Source of the DNA: Streptomyces sp. CB00316
GTDB lineage: Bacteria; Actinomycetota; Actinomycetes; Streptomycetales; Streptomycetaceae
NCBI RefSeq assembly: GCF_001905595.1
Contig: NZ_LIXI01000004.1
Location: forward strand, 372,001 to 436,000
Direction: 5' to 3'
Length of the DNA stretch: 64,000 nucleotides
Shown: in pieces, positions 31,974 through 40,395 of the stretch
Layout: the number at the start of each line of letters is the position of its first letter
Position numbering within the stretch: the first letter of the stretch is position 1
The notes under the pieces: generated by a model
Database searches by the model: none
What the model was told of the DNA's origin: nothing
The model's input: only the letters and a program-made list of their open reading frames with translations
Program-made: the position numbers and the translations under genes

Positions 31974-34070
31974 GTGTCGTACGCCGAAACCCCGGCCGGA
32001 TCCGGAGCCCCTCCGGGCGGCCTGGACGATGCCCTGCTGGAGACCCTCTTCGCCCAGTCCGCCGTAGGCCTCCTCGTGCTCGACCCGCAGCTCAGGCTCG
32101 TCCGCGCCAACTCCCTCGTCGAGGGCGTCGGGACCGAGCAGTACATCGGGCTCCGCTTCACCGAGGTCTTCCGGCTCGACGACCCGCAGGGGTCCGAACA
32201 GCTCCTCAAACGGGTCCTCGCAGGGGAGGGGCCCGTACGCGAGCATCTCGTACGCGGCCGGCTCCGCCGGATCCCCGGTGACCGGATCTTCCTGGTCTCC
32301 GCCTACCGCCTGGAGGGCCCCGGGGGCACCGCCCTCGGACTGCTGAGCGCCGTCGTCGACGTCACCGAGCGGGAGCGGGCCCGGGCCAGGGAGACCGCGC
32401 TGGCCGCCGTGCGCGACGCGGTCGGCGGCTCGCTGGACGTGGCCACCACCTGCCGGGCCTTCATCGACGCGCTGGTGCCGGGCTTCGCCGACCTCGCCGT
32501 CGTCGAGGTGGTGGACGAGATCCTGCGCGGAGCCGACCCGCCGGTGGGCCCCCTGCCGCCCGACACCCCGCTGCGCTGCGCGGCGGCCGGCCGCGGCGAC
32601 AGCGTCCGGGGCGACGAGCCGGGCCGGACCCGCCCGGTCGGCGGGACCCGCCGCCTGCCTCCCCGTACGCCGTACGCGCTCACCGTCGCGGACCTGCGGC
32701 CCCGGCTCGTCCCGCTCACCGCCGACACCCCGTGGCCGGACCCCGACCCGGAAGGAATCCACGCCCGCGCGGAGACCGGCGCGCACTCGCTCATCGTCGT
32801 GCCCCTCACCCTGCGGGGGGCCGTCCTCGGGCTGGTCAGCCTGTACCGCTGCGGGGCCGCCGAACCGTTCGACGAGGAGGACGTCTCCCTGGCCGGTACG
32901 GCGGCCACCCGCGCGGCCCTCGCCATCGACAACGCCCGCCGGTTCGAGCGCGAGCACGTCATCGCCTCCACCGTCCAGCGCCGCCTCCTCCCGCAGGCCG
33001 AACGCCACCAGGCCGCCGTGGAGACCGCCCATGTGCTGCTGCCCGGCCGGGACAGCGGCTGCTGGTTCGACACGATCGCGCTCTCCGGGGCCCGTACGGC
33101 ACTCGTCGTCGGCGGGGTCGCGGGGGAGGGGCTCCAGTCGGCGATCGCCATGGGGCAGCTCCGTACCGTCGTCCAGGCACTCGCCGGCCTCGACCTGGAG
33201 CCGGAGGAGGTACTGGCCCGCCTGAAGGAGACGGCCGACCGCCTCGCCCACGAACGCGCGGCCCTGCCCCCGAGCGACTCCCTCCACGGCGAAGAGCTGC
33301 GGGCGGGATGTGTGTACGGGGTCTACGACCCGTTCACCCTGACCTGCACGGTGGCCCGGGCCGGGTACCCCGCGCCCCTGATCGCCGGCCCGGACGGGGA
33401 GGTCGTCCCCCTCGACCTCCCCGAGGGGCCGGGCCTCTTCGCAGCCGACGGCGCCCTCTTCGCGCCCGCCACCGTCACTCTGGAGGAGGGCAGCCTCCTC
33501 GCGTTCTGCACGGCCGAACTGCTCGCCGACGAGCACGCCGGGGAACGCATCACGCGGAGCCTGGCCCGCCCCGGCCGCAGCCTGCGGCAACTGGGCGACG
33601 ACATCGTGTACGCGCTCCCCGACGACACCCGGTCCGCCGGGGCGGCGCTGCTCCTGGCCCGTACCGGGACGGTCTCCGAACACCTGGTCGCCACCTGGGA
33701 CCTCGCGCAGGAACGCACGACCCCCGCCACCGCGCGCATGCTCGTACGCGACCGGCTCCAGGGCTGGGGGCTCGACGAGGACACCGTCGACTCGACCGAG
33801 CTGATCGTCAGCGAACTGGTCACCAACGCGGTCCGCTACGGAACCCCGCCGCTCCGCCTGCGCCTCCTGCTGGACACCAGCCTCACCTGCGAGGTCCACG
33901 ACGGCTCCACGGCCTCCCCGCACCTGCGCCACGCCCGCACGGTCGACGAGGGCGGCCGCGGCCTGTTCATCGTCTCCCGCCTCGCCGCCCACTGGGGAGC
34001 CAGGCACGGCCCGGACGGCAAGGTGCTGTGGACGGAGCAGGACCTCCCGGGGGGCAGCGGCACGCACTGA
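31974..34070 (+). CDS. PAS-GAF-SpoIIE phosphatase with C-terminal anti-sigma-type ATPase domain
   Basis: This 698-residue regulator joins four parts. A PAS domain (about 20-125) includes AVGLLVLDPQLRLVRAN. A GAF domain (about 150-320) ends RAALAIDNARRFERE. A PP2C-type SpoIIE phosphatase (about 325-545) contains VLLPGRDSGCWFDTIAL and ARAGYPAPLIAGPDG. An RsbW-like kinase/ATPase domain (about 590-698) has the ATP-binding segments ELIVSELVTNAVRYG and GRGLFIVSRLA. Such proteins act in partner switching, removing phosphate from anti-anti-sigma factors. No partner is nearby. I chose GTG 31974 (GGTGGAG upstream); an upstream in-frame extension looks noncoding. Confidence 0.88.
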   Translation: MSYAETPAGSGAPPGGLDDALLETLFAQSAVGLLVLDPQLRLVRANSLVEGVGTEQYIGLRFTEVFRLDDPQGSEQLLKRVLAGEGPVREHLVRGRLRRIPGDRIFLVSAYRLEGPGGTALGLLSAVVDVTERERARARETALAAVRDAVGGSLDVATTCRAFIDALVPGFADLAVVEVVDEILRGADPPVGPLPPDTPLRCAAAGRGDSVRGDEPGRTRPVGGTRRLPPRTPYALTVADLRPRLVPLTADTPWPDPDPEGIHARAETGAHSLIVVPLTLRGAVLGLVSLYRCGAAEPFDEEDVSLAGTAATRAALAIDNARRFEREHVIASTVQRRLLPQAERHQAAVETAHVLLPGRDSGCWFDTIALSGARTALVVGGVAGEGLQSAIAMGQLRTVVQALAGLDLEPEEVLARLKETADRLAHERAALPPSDSLHGEELRAGCVYGVYDPFTLTCTVARAGYPAPLIAGPDGEVVPLDLPEGPGLFAADGALFAPATVTLEEGSLLAFCTAELLADEHAGERITRSLARPGRSLRQLGDDIVYALPDDTRSAGAALLLARTGTVSEHLVATWDLAQERTTPATARMLVRDRLQGWGLDEDTVDSTELIVSELVTNAVRYGTPPLRLRLLLDTSLTCEVHDGSTASPHLRHARTVDEGGRGLFIVSRLAAHWGARHGPDGKVLWTEQDLPGGSGTH

Positions 34071-34112
34071 CGGGCTGGAGCTGCGCCGCGCGCCGTCCTT
34101 GGTGGCGGCCGC

Positions 34113-34919
34113 TCAGCCGAACAGGCGCTCCAGCACCTCCGCCACCCCGTCCTCCGCGTTCGTCGAGGTCACCTCGTCCGCCGCCGCCCGCAGCTCCGGA
34201 TGCGCGTTGCCCATCGCCACCCGGTGGCCGGAACGACGGAACATCGGCAGATCGTTCGGCATGTCCCCGAACGTGACCGTCCCCTCCGCCCCGATCCCCA
34301 GCAGTTCGGCCGCCGCCGCGATCCCGGTCCCCTTGTCCACCCCGTACGGAGCCAGCTCGACCGTGCCGGGCCCCGCCATGGTGACGCTCGCCAGATCGCC
34401 CACCGCCCCGCGCGCGGCGGCGGCCAGCGCGTCGTCGCCGAGCTCCGGATGGCGGACCAGCACCTTGATGACCGGCCGCTCCCACAGGGCGTCCCGGGAG
34501 TCCACGCACAGGGCGGGGAGCGTCGGGTTCGGCATCCGGTAGCCGTCCTCGATCAGGGTGACGCCGTCCACCCCGTCCTGGTCCACGGCCGCGAACACCG
34601 CCCCGACCTCCGCCTCTATCTTGCCGAGCGCGGTGTCGGCGGCCTCCCGGTCCAGGGTGACGGAGCGCAGGAGCCGTGCGCTGTCGGCGTCGTACAGCTG
34701 CGTGCCCTGGCCGCACACGACGAGCCCGGTGTAGGCGAGATCCGCGAGCAGCGGCCGTACCCCGGGAACCGGTCGCCCGGTGACGATCAGGTGCCGGGCC
34801 CCGGCAGAGACGGCGAGGGCGAGTGCGGCGCGGGAGCGGGCGCTGACGGTGTCGTCCGGGCGCAGCAGGGTGCCGTCCAGGTCGGTGGCGACGAGGGCAT
34901 AGGCGGGTGGCGTGGGCAT
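34113..34919 (-). CDS. HAD-family (Cof-type) phosphatase
   Basis: This 268-residue protein has HAD motif I as LVATDLDGTLLRPDD at the N-terminus, motif II as HLIVTGRPVPG, the lysine motif near KGTGIAAAAELLG, and motif IV as VTFGDMPNDLPMF. Cof-type enzymes remove phosphate from sugar phosphates, flavin or pyridoxal phosphates. The exact substrate is unknown. The ATG at 34919 places motif I close to the start, as is normal. It converges with the phosphatase gene before it, with 42 bp between. Confidence 0.88.
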   Translation of the reverse strand: MPTPPAYALVATDLDGTLLRPDDTVSARSRAALALAVSAGARHLIVTGRPVPGVRPLLADLAYTGLVVCGQGTQLYDADSARLLRSVTLDREAADTALGKIEAEVGAVFAAVDQDGVDGVTLIEDGYRMPNPTLPALCVDSRDALWERPVIKVLVRHPELGDDALAAAARGAVGDLASVTMAGPGTVELAPYGVDKGTGIAAAAELLGIGAEGTVTFGDMPNDLPMFRRSGHRVAMGNAHPELRAAADEVTSTNAEDGVAEVLERLFG

Positions 34920-35098
34920 GGGCCCCAGCCTAGAAGGGCCCGGACGGCCGCTTGCGCGGGAGGGGAGGATCCGGTAAGCGGTACGCGTACGGGGGAGAGC
35001 CGCCGGGTCAGCGGCCCGGCTCTCGGCCCGCAGGCGGGCGCGGCCCGGGCCGTCGGGTGCGAGCCGGAAGATCAGCACGTAGGACGTGAACCGATGGA

Positions 35099-35130
35099 GA
35101 AGCCCCACCGCACACCTGCGGTGGGGCTTC
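35099..35130 (-). terminator. Terminator after the DUF397 gene
   Basis: GAAGCCCCACCGCA and TGCGGTGGGGCTTC form a perfect 14-bp stem with a CACC loop, 30 bp past the stop of the DUF397 gene. It separates this gene from the HAD phosphatase on the same strand. Confidence 0.85.
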
Positions 35131-35160
35131 GGCCAGGCCGTCGCGCGGCCGGGCGGCTGC

Positions 35161-35373
35161 TCAGACGGCGCCGAACTCCCCGGCGCGGACGCCCGCGACG
35201 AACGTCGTGAACGCGGTGGCGGGGATGGTGAGGACCGGGCCGGCGGTGTCGTGCTTGGAGTCGCGGACGGGGACGATCCCGTGCGGGGCCGCGAGGTTGG
35301 TGGCGACCTCGACGCACTGGCCGCCGTTGTTGCTGTACGAGGACGTGAACCAGCGGGGGGTTTCGGTTGTCAC
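35161..35373 (-). CDS. DUF397 small protein
   Basis: This 70-residue protein has the DUF397 pattern: WFTSSYSNNGGQCVEVA near the start, then VPVRDSKHDTAGPVLTIP and a closing FVAGVRAGEFG. Members are found in Streptomyces beside WhiJ-like XRE regulators, as here, and some such loci affect development. The GTG start overlaps the stop of the XRE gene by 4 bp, so the two are translated together. Confidence 0.9.
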   Translation of the reverse strand: MTTETPRWFTSSYSNNGGQCVEVATNLAAPHGIVPVRDSKHDTAGPVLTIPATAFTTFVAGVRAGEFGAV

Positions 35374-36257
35374 GGGGTGCCCTTTCGCAACTGCTGGACG
35401 ATGTCGACGGAGGCCGCCTGCGAGGGAGCTACCGCTTGCAGCCGATGGTAGTCCGCGAGCAGGGGGAGGACACCGGTGGTTTCCCTTTCGACGTAGCCCT
35501 GTTGTGCGGATTCGGCGTACGACATGATCGACCGGTCCACCATGGTCAGGATCGTGACCGGCAGGTCGAACGGGCGGTGCTCTCCCAGGTCGAAGGGGAC
35601 CACCTGAAGGATGGTGTTGGGCAGTTCGGCGAAGTCGATGAGGTGGTCGAACTGCGCCTTCATGACCTCGGGTCCGCCGACCGGGCGGAGCAGGCAGCTC
35701 TCGTCCACCATCGCGAAGACCATCGTCTCCCGGCCCTCGTAGACGGCCGCCTGCCGTTGTGCGGTGACCGCGACCCGCTCCTGGGCCTGTTCGGGGGTGA
35801 TGGTCCCGCGCCGGACCGCGCTCTCCGCGAGGACCGTCGCGTACTGCGGGGTCTGGAGCAGGCCCGGGACGACACCGACCTCGTACAGCCGGATCTCCGC
35901 CGCCCGGCGCTCCAGGCCGAGGAATTCCGGGAAGCCCGCCAGCAGGCTGCCGTGCTTGATCTCCCGCCATTCGCGCTCGAAGGACTCGGGGCTGCCGACC
36001 AGGCCGAAGATCTGATCGGCTCTCCGGGAGAAGGGCAGGGTTGCGGATTTACGACCGGTTTCCATCGCCGAGATATGCCTGCCGCTGCACCCGGCCTTGT
36101 CGCCCAGCTCGTCCTGGGTCCAGCCCCTGGCGTCCCGTAACTTGCGCAGTCGCGCACCGTACGCCGCCTGAGGGCTGGCCTCAGAATTCAGTTCCTTGCG
36201 ATACACGAACGTGCCCTCCCGTACGGCCATGTTGAAGACCATTCGACGGTAGGTCAC
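35370..36257 (-). CDS. XRE-family regulator with DUF5753 (WhiJ-like)
   Basis: This 295-residue protein has an N-terminal helix-turn-helix (LRKLRDARGWTQDELGDKAG, about 37-56, with SGRHISAMETGRK after it) and the DUF5753 domain common to Streptomyces WhiJ-like regulators. A typical mark is the segment VPGLLQTPQYATVL. It is paired with DUF397. The GTG at 36257 follows GGGGAGG at 6 bases; ATG starts lie 15 and 27 bases inside. It diverges from a small-gene operon 45 bp away and may control both directions. Confidence 0.9.
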   Translation of the reverse strand: MTYRRMVFNMAVREGTFVYRKELNSEASPQAAYGARLRKLRDARGWTQDELGDKAGCSGRHISAMETGRKSATLPFSRRADQIFGLVGSPESFEREWREIKHGSLLAGFPEFLGLERRAAEIRLYEVGVVPGLLQTPQYATVLAESAVRRGTITPEQAQERVAVTAQRQAAVYEGRETMVFAMVDESCLLRPVGGPEVMKAQFDHLIDFAELPNTILQVVPFDLGEHRPFDLPVTILTMVDRSIMSYAESAQQGYVERETTGVLPLLADYHRLQAVAPSQAASVDIVQQLRKGTP

Positions 36258-36302
36258 GCTGAGCCTCCCCGGTAGTCATATGGCTACAGAGAGGAGCGAT
36301 AG

Positions 36303-36563
36303 GTGTACGGCGAGAACGTATGCCCGAATCACGAGCGGTGCCCGCGCGTCCCTGATCCCGGAACTCTCCTCGTGGATACCAGTCGTGGGGACCGCGTGGG
36401 GGAGTTCCGAGGGGTCGCCGGCTTCTACTGGTCGCTGCGGCCGGTGGGCGGCGGCATCGAGTGGGAGGTGGAGCCCCGCTACGTACGCCCCGCGCTCCTC
36501 ATGGAACAGCTCCGCGCCCGTACCGCTCGCCTCAACGCCCGCAGCCGGGGAGAAGTGCTGTGA
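36303..36563 (+). CDS. Small conserved-looking protein of unknown function
   Basis: I do not recognise this 86-residue protein. It starts MYGENVCPNHERCPR, with two Cys and a His that could bind metal, and continues with a Trp-containing beta-rich stretch (GFYWSLRPVGGGIEWEVEP). The GTG follows GAGAGGAG at suitable distance. It diverges from the XRE regulator and overlaps the next gene by 4 bp, which supports it being real. It may be an effector controlled by the XRE/DUF397 pair, but that is inference. Confidence 0.6.
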   Translation: MYGENVCPNHERCPRVPDPGTLLVDTSRGDRVGEFRGVAGFYWSLRPVGGGIEWEVEPRYVRPALLMEQLRARTARLNARSRGEVL

Positions 36564-36931
36564 ACCCTGAGCAGGCGCACACCCGTTGGTACGTCGCCGA
36601 GAGCCGCGCGGGCGATGCCGCCCGGTCCGTACGGCTCGGCGGGGTCACCGCTCCGACCCGGCGGCTCGCGCTCCGGTGGCTGCGGCGGCAGGCGCGGCGG
36701 CTCGCGGACGCGCTGGACCCCGACCCGTACGCCCCCTGGGTGCCGGCGGGCGCCCTGCACCCGGTCACCCGCGCACCGCGCGACGCGCCGGCCGAACTCC
36801 GGGCCTGGGCGGGCAGCTTGCGCGAGCACGACTACGCGCTGCTGCGGCTCGCGGACGGGCTGCCGTACGAGTTCGTCGCCCGCGATGCCCTGGCCTGGTA
36901 CGGGCTCGTGGTCCGTCCGGTGGGCCGGTAG
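36560..36931 (+). CDS. Hypothetical protein
   Basis: This 123-residue protein is basic in its first half (LRWLRRQARRLADAL) and I cannot assign it to a family. The GTG overlaps the stop of the 86-residue gene (GTGA), which fits co-translation. The end (YEFVARDALAWYGLVVRPVGR) is more hydrophobic. Confidence 0.6.
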   Translation: MNPEQAHTRWYVAESRAGDAARSVRLGGVTAPTRRLALRWLRRQARRLADALDPDPYAPWVPAGALHPVTRAPRDAPAELRAWAGSLREHDYALLRLADGLPYEFVARDALAWYGLVVRPVGR

Positions 36932-36973
36932 CCGGAGATCCGTTCCCCCTTCAACCACCAAGGAATCATCGAC

Positions 36974-37441
36974 GTGTTGCAGTGCACCGCCTTCGCGGAA
37001 GTCCCCGAGATGGGCGCGCTCGTCGTGCTCACCGCCATGCACGCCGAACCGGGCCCAACCCCGGGCGTACCCGGCGTACCGGAAGTGCCCGAGCTGGACG
37101 ACATGCTGCTGTGCGAACTGGGCGAGCACGACGAGAAGACCGAGCACGCCGCACAGCTCTGGGCGGGCGAGATGGCCGCAGCGCGGGACCTGTGGATGTT
37201 CTGGACCGACAGGGACACCGACACCGGCATGCGCCGCGCGTTCCGCTTCGCCGAACTGCCCCCGTGCCCGGCCGTCATGCGCACCCTGGCCACCGACGAG
37301 CGGGAGGTGTGCGTCCTGTTCGACCGGCACGCCGCCGGGCACTCCTGGGACGTGACCGATCCCCTCGCGGACCTCATGGCGGAGCGGGTCAGGGAGGAGG
37401 TCCGGCGGGAGCGGGGCGGAGACGGGGCGACAGCGGCGTGA
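36974..37441 (+). CDS. Hypothetical acidic protein
   Basis: I do not recognise this 155-residue protein. It is acidic, with a central VPELDDMLLCELGEHDEKTEHA and later TDRDTDTGMRRAFRFAELPPCP. It has three Cys but no standard motif. AAGGAA lies before the GTG. It follows the two small genes by 42 bp and is the last gene of this short cluster. Confidence 0.55.
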   Translation: MLQCTAFAEVPEMGALVVLTAMHAEPGPTPGVPGVPEVPELDDMLLCELGEHDEKTEHAAQLWAGEMAAARDLWMFWTDRDTDTGMRRAFRFAELPPCPAVMRTLATDEREVCVLFDRHAAGHSWDVTDPLADLMAERVREEVRRERGGDGATAA

Positions 37442-37483
37442 AGCCCGCGGAAGGGGCGGGCGGCCGGCCTTCAGGGAGGCCCG

Positions 37484-37849
37484 TCACTCCCCTTGCGACT
37501 TGATGTGGTCGACCACGTCGTTGAATTCCTTGGTCGGCGAGAAGTCGACGTACTCGCAGTCCTCGAGTGCCACCGGGGCGTGGCCGGGCGGCCAGTAGAA
37601 GGCCTCACCCGCTTCGTAGAACTCGTCGCCGTCCGGCGTCTGCATCTTCAGCCGCCCCTTGGTCAGATAGCCCCAGTGCGGGCACGGGCAGAGGTCACCG
37701 GCCAGGCCCTTGAGGGCCGGCCTCATGTCGGTGCCCTCGGGGAACCGCACGAAGGCGACCGACATGTCTCCGCCGATGTCCCGAAGGCGCAATTCCACTC
37801 CGTCACCCGCGATGGCGACAGGGGTGTCCTTCCGGGTGGTGGCAGTCAT
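37484..37849 (-). CDS. Cupin-fold protein
   Basis: This 121-residue protein has a cupin-like barrel: HWGYLTKGRLKMQTPDG for the first motif and EAFYWPPGHAPVALEDCEYVDF for the second. The CPCPHWG segment offers Cys and His ligands in place of the usual HxH. Its reaction is not known. A perfect ribosome binding site (AAGGAGGAG) precedes the ATG at 37849, so I reject the longer in-frame extension. Confidence 0.75.
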   Translation of the reverse strand: MTATTRKDTPVAIAGDGVELRLRDIGGDMSVAFVRFPEGTDMRPALKGLAGDLCPCPHWGYLTKGRLKMQTPDGDEFYEAGEAFYWPPGHAPVALEDCEYVDFSPTKEFNDVVDHIKSQGE

Positions 37850-37982
37850 AGCTCCTCCTTGCGCACCTTCCGCGGGACGCGAGGGAAGTCCCCTCCCCTT
37901 CAGTTTGGCCCCTTGAGCCGTACCCTGCGACAGGGCGCCAGGACCGGCGGGCAAGTAGCCCTTCATGCCTGCGCGGGACCTT

Positions 37983-38438
37983 TCAGTTCACGCAGAACTC
38001 GTTGCCTTCGGGATCCGCGAGGACGAGCCAGCTCCCGCCCGGTTCGTCGACCGCGCGCAGGATGCGCGCGCCCAGCGCCACCAGTCGCTCCGCCTGGGCG
38101 TCGCGTTCGCCGGGGGCCGTGTGCACGTCGATGTGCAGGCGGTTCTTGACCGTCTTGGGCTCCGGGACGCGCTGGAACAGCAGCCGCCGCCCCAGTCCCG
38201 TACCGCTCGTCCCGTCGTACGGGTCGTCCGGGTGCCGGGCCGCCGCGAGGTCGCGCCAGGCGCGGCGGCCGTGGGCGTGGGTGGTGATGGCCTCGGGGAC
38301 GGCTCCAGCGGCGAGCAGCTGTTCCACCAGGGCGCTGTTGTCCTCGATCAGATAGCCGAGGGCCTCGGCCCAGAATCCGGCCTGGGCGTGCGGGTCGCCG
38401 CTGTCGATGACGAGCTTCCAGGACAGTGTGCGTGTCAT
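37983..38438 (-). CDS. VOC-family (glyoxalase/bleomycin-resistance-like) protein
   Basis: This 151-residue protein begins with a typical VOC repeat (WKLVIDSGDPHAQAGFWAEALGY) and ends with LVLADPEGNEFCVN. The second repeat carries NRLHIDVHTA. Such proteins bind a metal or small ligand; the substrate is not known. It diverges from the CGNR regulator gene across only 22 bp, so the two promoters must overlap. Confidence 0.85.
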   Translation of the reverse strand: MTRTLSWKLVIDSGDPHAQAGFWAEALGYLIEDNSALVEQLLAAGAVPEAITTHAHGRRAWRDLAAARHPDDPYDGTSGTGLGRRLLFQRVPEPKTVKNRLHIDVHTAPGERDAQAERLVALGARILRAVDEPGGSWLVLADPEGNEFCVN

Positions 38439-38448
38439 GGAAACCGTT

Positions 38449-38454
38449 TATAGT
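38449..38454 (+). promoter_or_regulatory. Probable -10 box for a leaderless CGNR-regulator mRNA
   Basis: TATAGT lies 6 bases before the ATG at 38461 and no ribosome binding site is present. The pattern fits transcription starting on the A of the ATG. The -35 region would fall inside the start of the divergent VOC gene. Confidence 0.55.
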
Positions 38455-38460
38455 GGTTAC

Positions 38461-39087
38461 ATGAGTGCGAGCGCAATGGACACGCCGGGACGGCCGGAGT
38501 CGGCCGGGATGTTGCTGGTGCATCCGGACGGCAGCTCGTTCCGGTTCGACCCGGGCGCCCTGTGTCTGGAGCTCCTGCCGACCGGTGGGCCCGGGCCCCT
38601 CGCGTACTTCGAGGTGCTGCACGCCCCCGATGACCTGGTGCGCTGGGCGGGGGAGAGCCGGCTGCCCGGTGGGCTGGACCTTGCCGTGAGCCCGGCCGAG
38701 GTGGCGGCCGCGCGGCGTCTGCGCGACGCGCTCTGGCGGCTGGCGGAGGCCCAGGTGGCCGCGCTGCCGCCCGCGCCGGACGACCTCGCCACCGTGAACG
38801 ACGCGGCGGCGCACTCGCCCCTGACCGCCCGGCTGACTGCCGAGGGGGCGCGGGAGTGGGCGGCGGGCGCGACCGGGACCGCGCTGCTCTCCACCGTCGC
38901 GCGGGACGCCGTGGACCTGTTCACGGGGGCGTACGCCCACCGGGTCCGTACGTGCGGCGCCGACGACTGCCGCCTGCTGTTCGTCGACACCTCGCGGCCC
39001 GGTAGGCGGCGCTGGTGCTCGATGGAGCGGTGCGGCAACCGCCACAAGGTCCGGGCCCACCGCGCCCGGCTGACCACTGCTGACTGA
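38461..39087 (+). CDS. CGNR zinc-finger DNA-binding protein
   Basis: This 208-residue protein has the variable ABATE-type N-terminal domain and a C-terminal CGNR zinc finger: CGADDCRLLFVDTS, then WCSMERCGNRHKVRAHRAR. Proteins of this type are probable transcription factors. It is divergent from the VOC gene and is followed, 28 bp later, by the SRPBCC gene. It probably regulates itself and one or both neighbours. Confidence 0.88.
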   Translation: MSASAMDTPGRPESAGMLLVHPDGSSFRFDPGALCLELLPTGGPGPLAYFEVLHAPDDLVRWAGESRLPGGLDLAVSPAEVAAARRLRDALWRLAEAQVAALPPAPDDLATVNDAAAHSPLTARLTAEGAREWAAGATGTALLSTVARDAVDLFTGAYAHRVRTCGADDCRLLFVDTSRPGRRRWCSMERCGNRHKVRAHRARLTTAD

Positions 39088-39115
39088 CGGCTATGTGATC
39101 TAAGGGGTCTTCGCC

Positions 39116-39505
39116 ATGCCTACCGGACTCACTCAGGACGCGGGCTGGGAGATCGGTGCCTCCCGCACGATCCAGCAACCGCCGCAGGCCGTCTGGGAGT
39201 TCATCACCGGACCGGAGGGCGTCGCCCTCTGGCTCGGCGCCGAGGGGCCGCTCCCGACGGAGAAGGGCGCTCCGTACCGTACGGCGGACGGGGTCGAAGG
39301 CGAGATTCGCAGCTACCGCCCGGGCGACCGCGTCCGCCTCACCCACGGCACGTCCACGGTCCAGGTCGCCGTGTCGCCCGGCAGCACCGAGGACCGGGCC
39401 GTCCTCCGCTTCCACCAGGAGCGGCTGGCGAGCGCGGAGGAGCGGGAGGAGCGGCGTACGTACTGGAAGGGTGTGATGGACCGGGTGGTGGCCGAGCTGA
39501 GCTGA
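39116..39505 (+). CDS. SRPBCC (START-like/AHSA1) protein
   Basis: This 129-residue protein begins IGASRTIQQPPQAVWEFITGPEGVALWLG, the start of the AHSA1-type SRPBCC fold that forms a hydrophobic cavity. The ligand is unknown. It follows the CGNR regulator on the same strand, most likely in one transcript. Confidence 0.8.
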   Translation: MPTGLTQDAGWEIGASRTIQQPPQAVWEFITGPEGVALWLGAEGPLPTEKGAPYRTADGVEGEIRSYRPGDRVRLTHGTSTVQVAVSPGSTEDRAVLRFHQERLASAEEREERRTYWKGVMDRVVAELS

Positions 39506-39525
39506 CCTGGGAGGCTTCGGCCGGG

Positions 39526-40266
39526 TCACCTGACCTGGTGCACCAACTGCGTGCTCAGTTCGTAGCGTGCGCCCACGATCGCCAGCTTTCCCGCGTTCAC
39601 CTCGGCGGCGAGATCGGCCTCACGGGACAGGCGTGAACGGACCAGCCGCACCTGCGCGTCGACCGTCGCGTCCACCCGTGCGTCACCGTGGTGCGTGTGG
39701 TCGATCGCGGGCTTGATCTGGTCGGCTATGTACTGGATGTGGGCGGGCAGCGACGCCCCCGTCTCCTCCGCCTCCACGGCGGCGGCGACCGCCCCGCACG
39801 CCTGGTGGCCGAGGACCACGACCAAGGGGATGCCGAGCTCCAGGACTCCGTAGGCGATGCTCCCGAGGACGGCCTCGTCGAGGACCTCACCGGCGGAGCG
39901 CACGGTCATCAGGTCGCCGAGCCCCTGGTCGAAGACCAGCTCCGGCGGTACGCGCGAATCGATGCAGCCGAGGATGAGGGCGAACGGGTGCTGGCCGGAG
40001 ACCAGCGACTGGCGCAGCGGGCGTGCCTCGTGCGGGTGCCGCTGGTGCAGGGTGCGCCACCGCCGGTTGCCCGCCGAGAGCTCCGCCAGTGCGGCGGCAG
40101 GGGTGGCGGGCCTGGGGGAGGGCCGTCCGAGGGCGCCGGCTCCGGCCGGGGAGGCGCCGGTGACGAGACCGGTTCCGGCGGCCACCGCGGCGGTGGCGAC
40201 GGAGGCGCGGAGCAGGGCGCGGCGGCTGGTGGCCACCTGTGTTTGATCATGTGGGGTCGTCTTCAC
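39526..40266 (-). CDS. Beta-class carbonic anhydrase with Tat signal
   Basis: This 246-residue enzyme interconverts carbon dioxide and bicarbonate. Zinc ligands and the catalytic dyad are seen in LILGCIDSRVPPELVF (Cys, Asp, Arg) and LGHQACGAV (His, Cys). The N-terminus has the twin-arginine motif SRRALLRAS followed by a hydrophobic stretch and ASPAGA, so it should be folded inside and exported. The GTG start has AAGGAG 13 bases upstream, rather far. It converges with the SRPBCC gene. Confidence 0.9.
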   Translation of the reverse strand: MKTTPHDQTQVATSRRALLRASVATAAVAAGTGLVTGASPAGAGALGRPSPRPATPAAALAELSAGNRRWRTLHQRHPHEARPLRQSLVSGQHPFALILGCIDSRVPPELVFDQGLGDLMTVRSAGEVLDEAVLGSIAYGVLELGIPLVVVLGHQACGAVAAAVEAEETGASLPAHIQYIADQIKPAIDHTHHGDARVDATVDAQVRLVRSRLSREADLAAEVNAGKLAIVGARYELSTQLVHQVR

Positions 40267-40395
40267 GCACGGACGGTAACTCCTTGGTTGTTACCGGTCC
40301 TTTGTGTCGGTCAAGTCTTGGCGAACTCTTGGACTCCCCTTGGCCCTAGGCGATTTGGGGTCAGCAGCCGGTGATCCTGTGATCGCTCGCCGACT

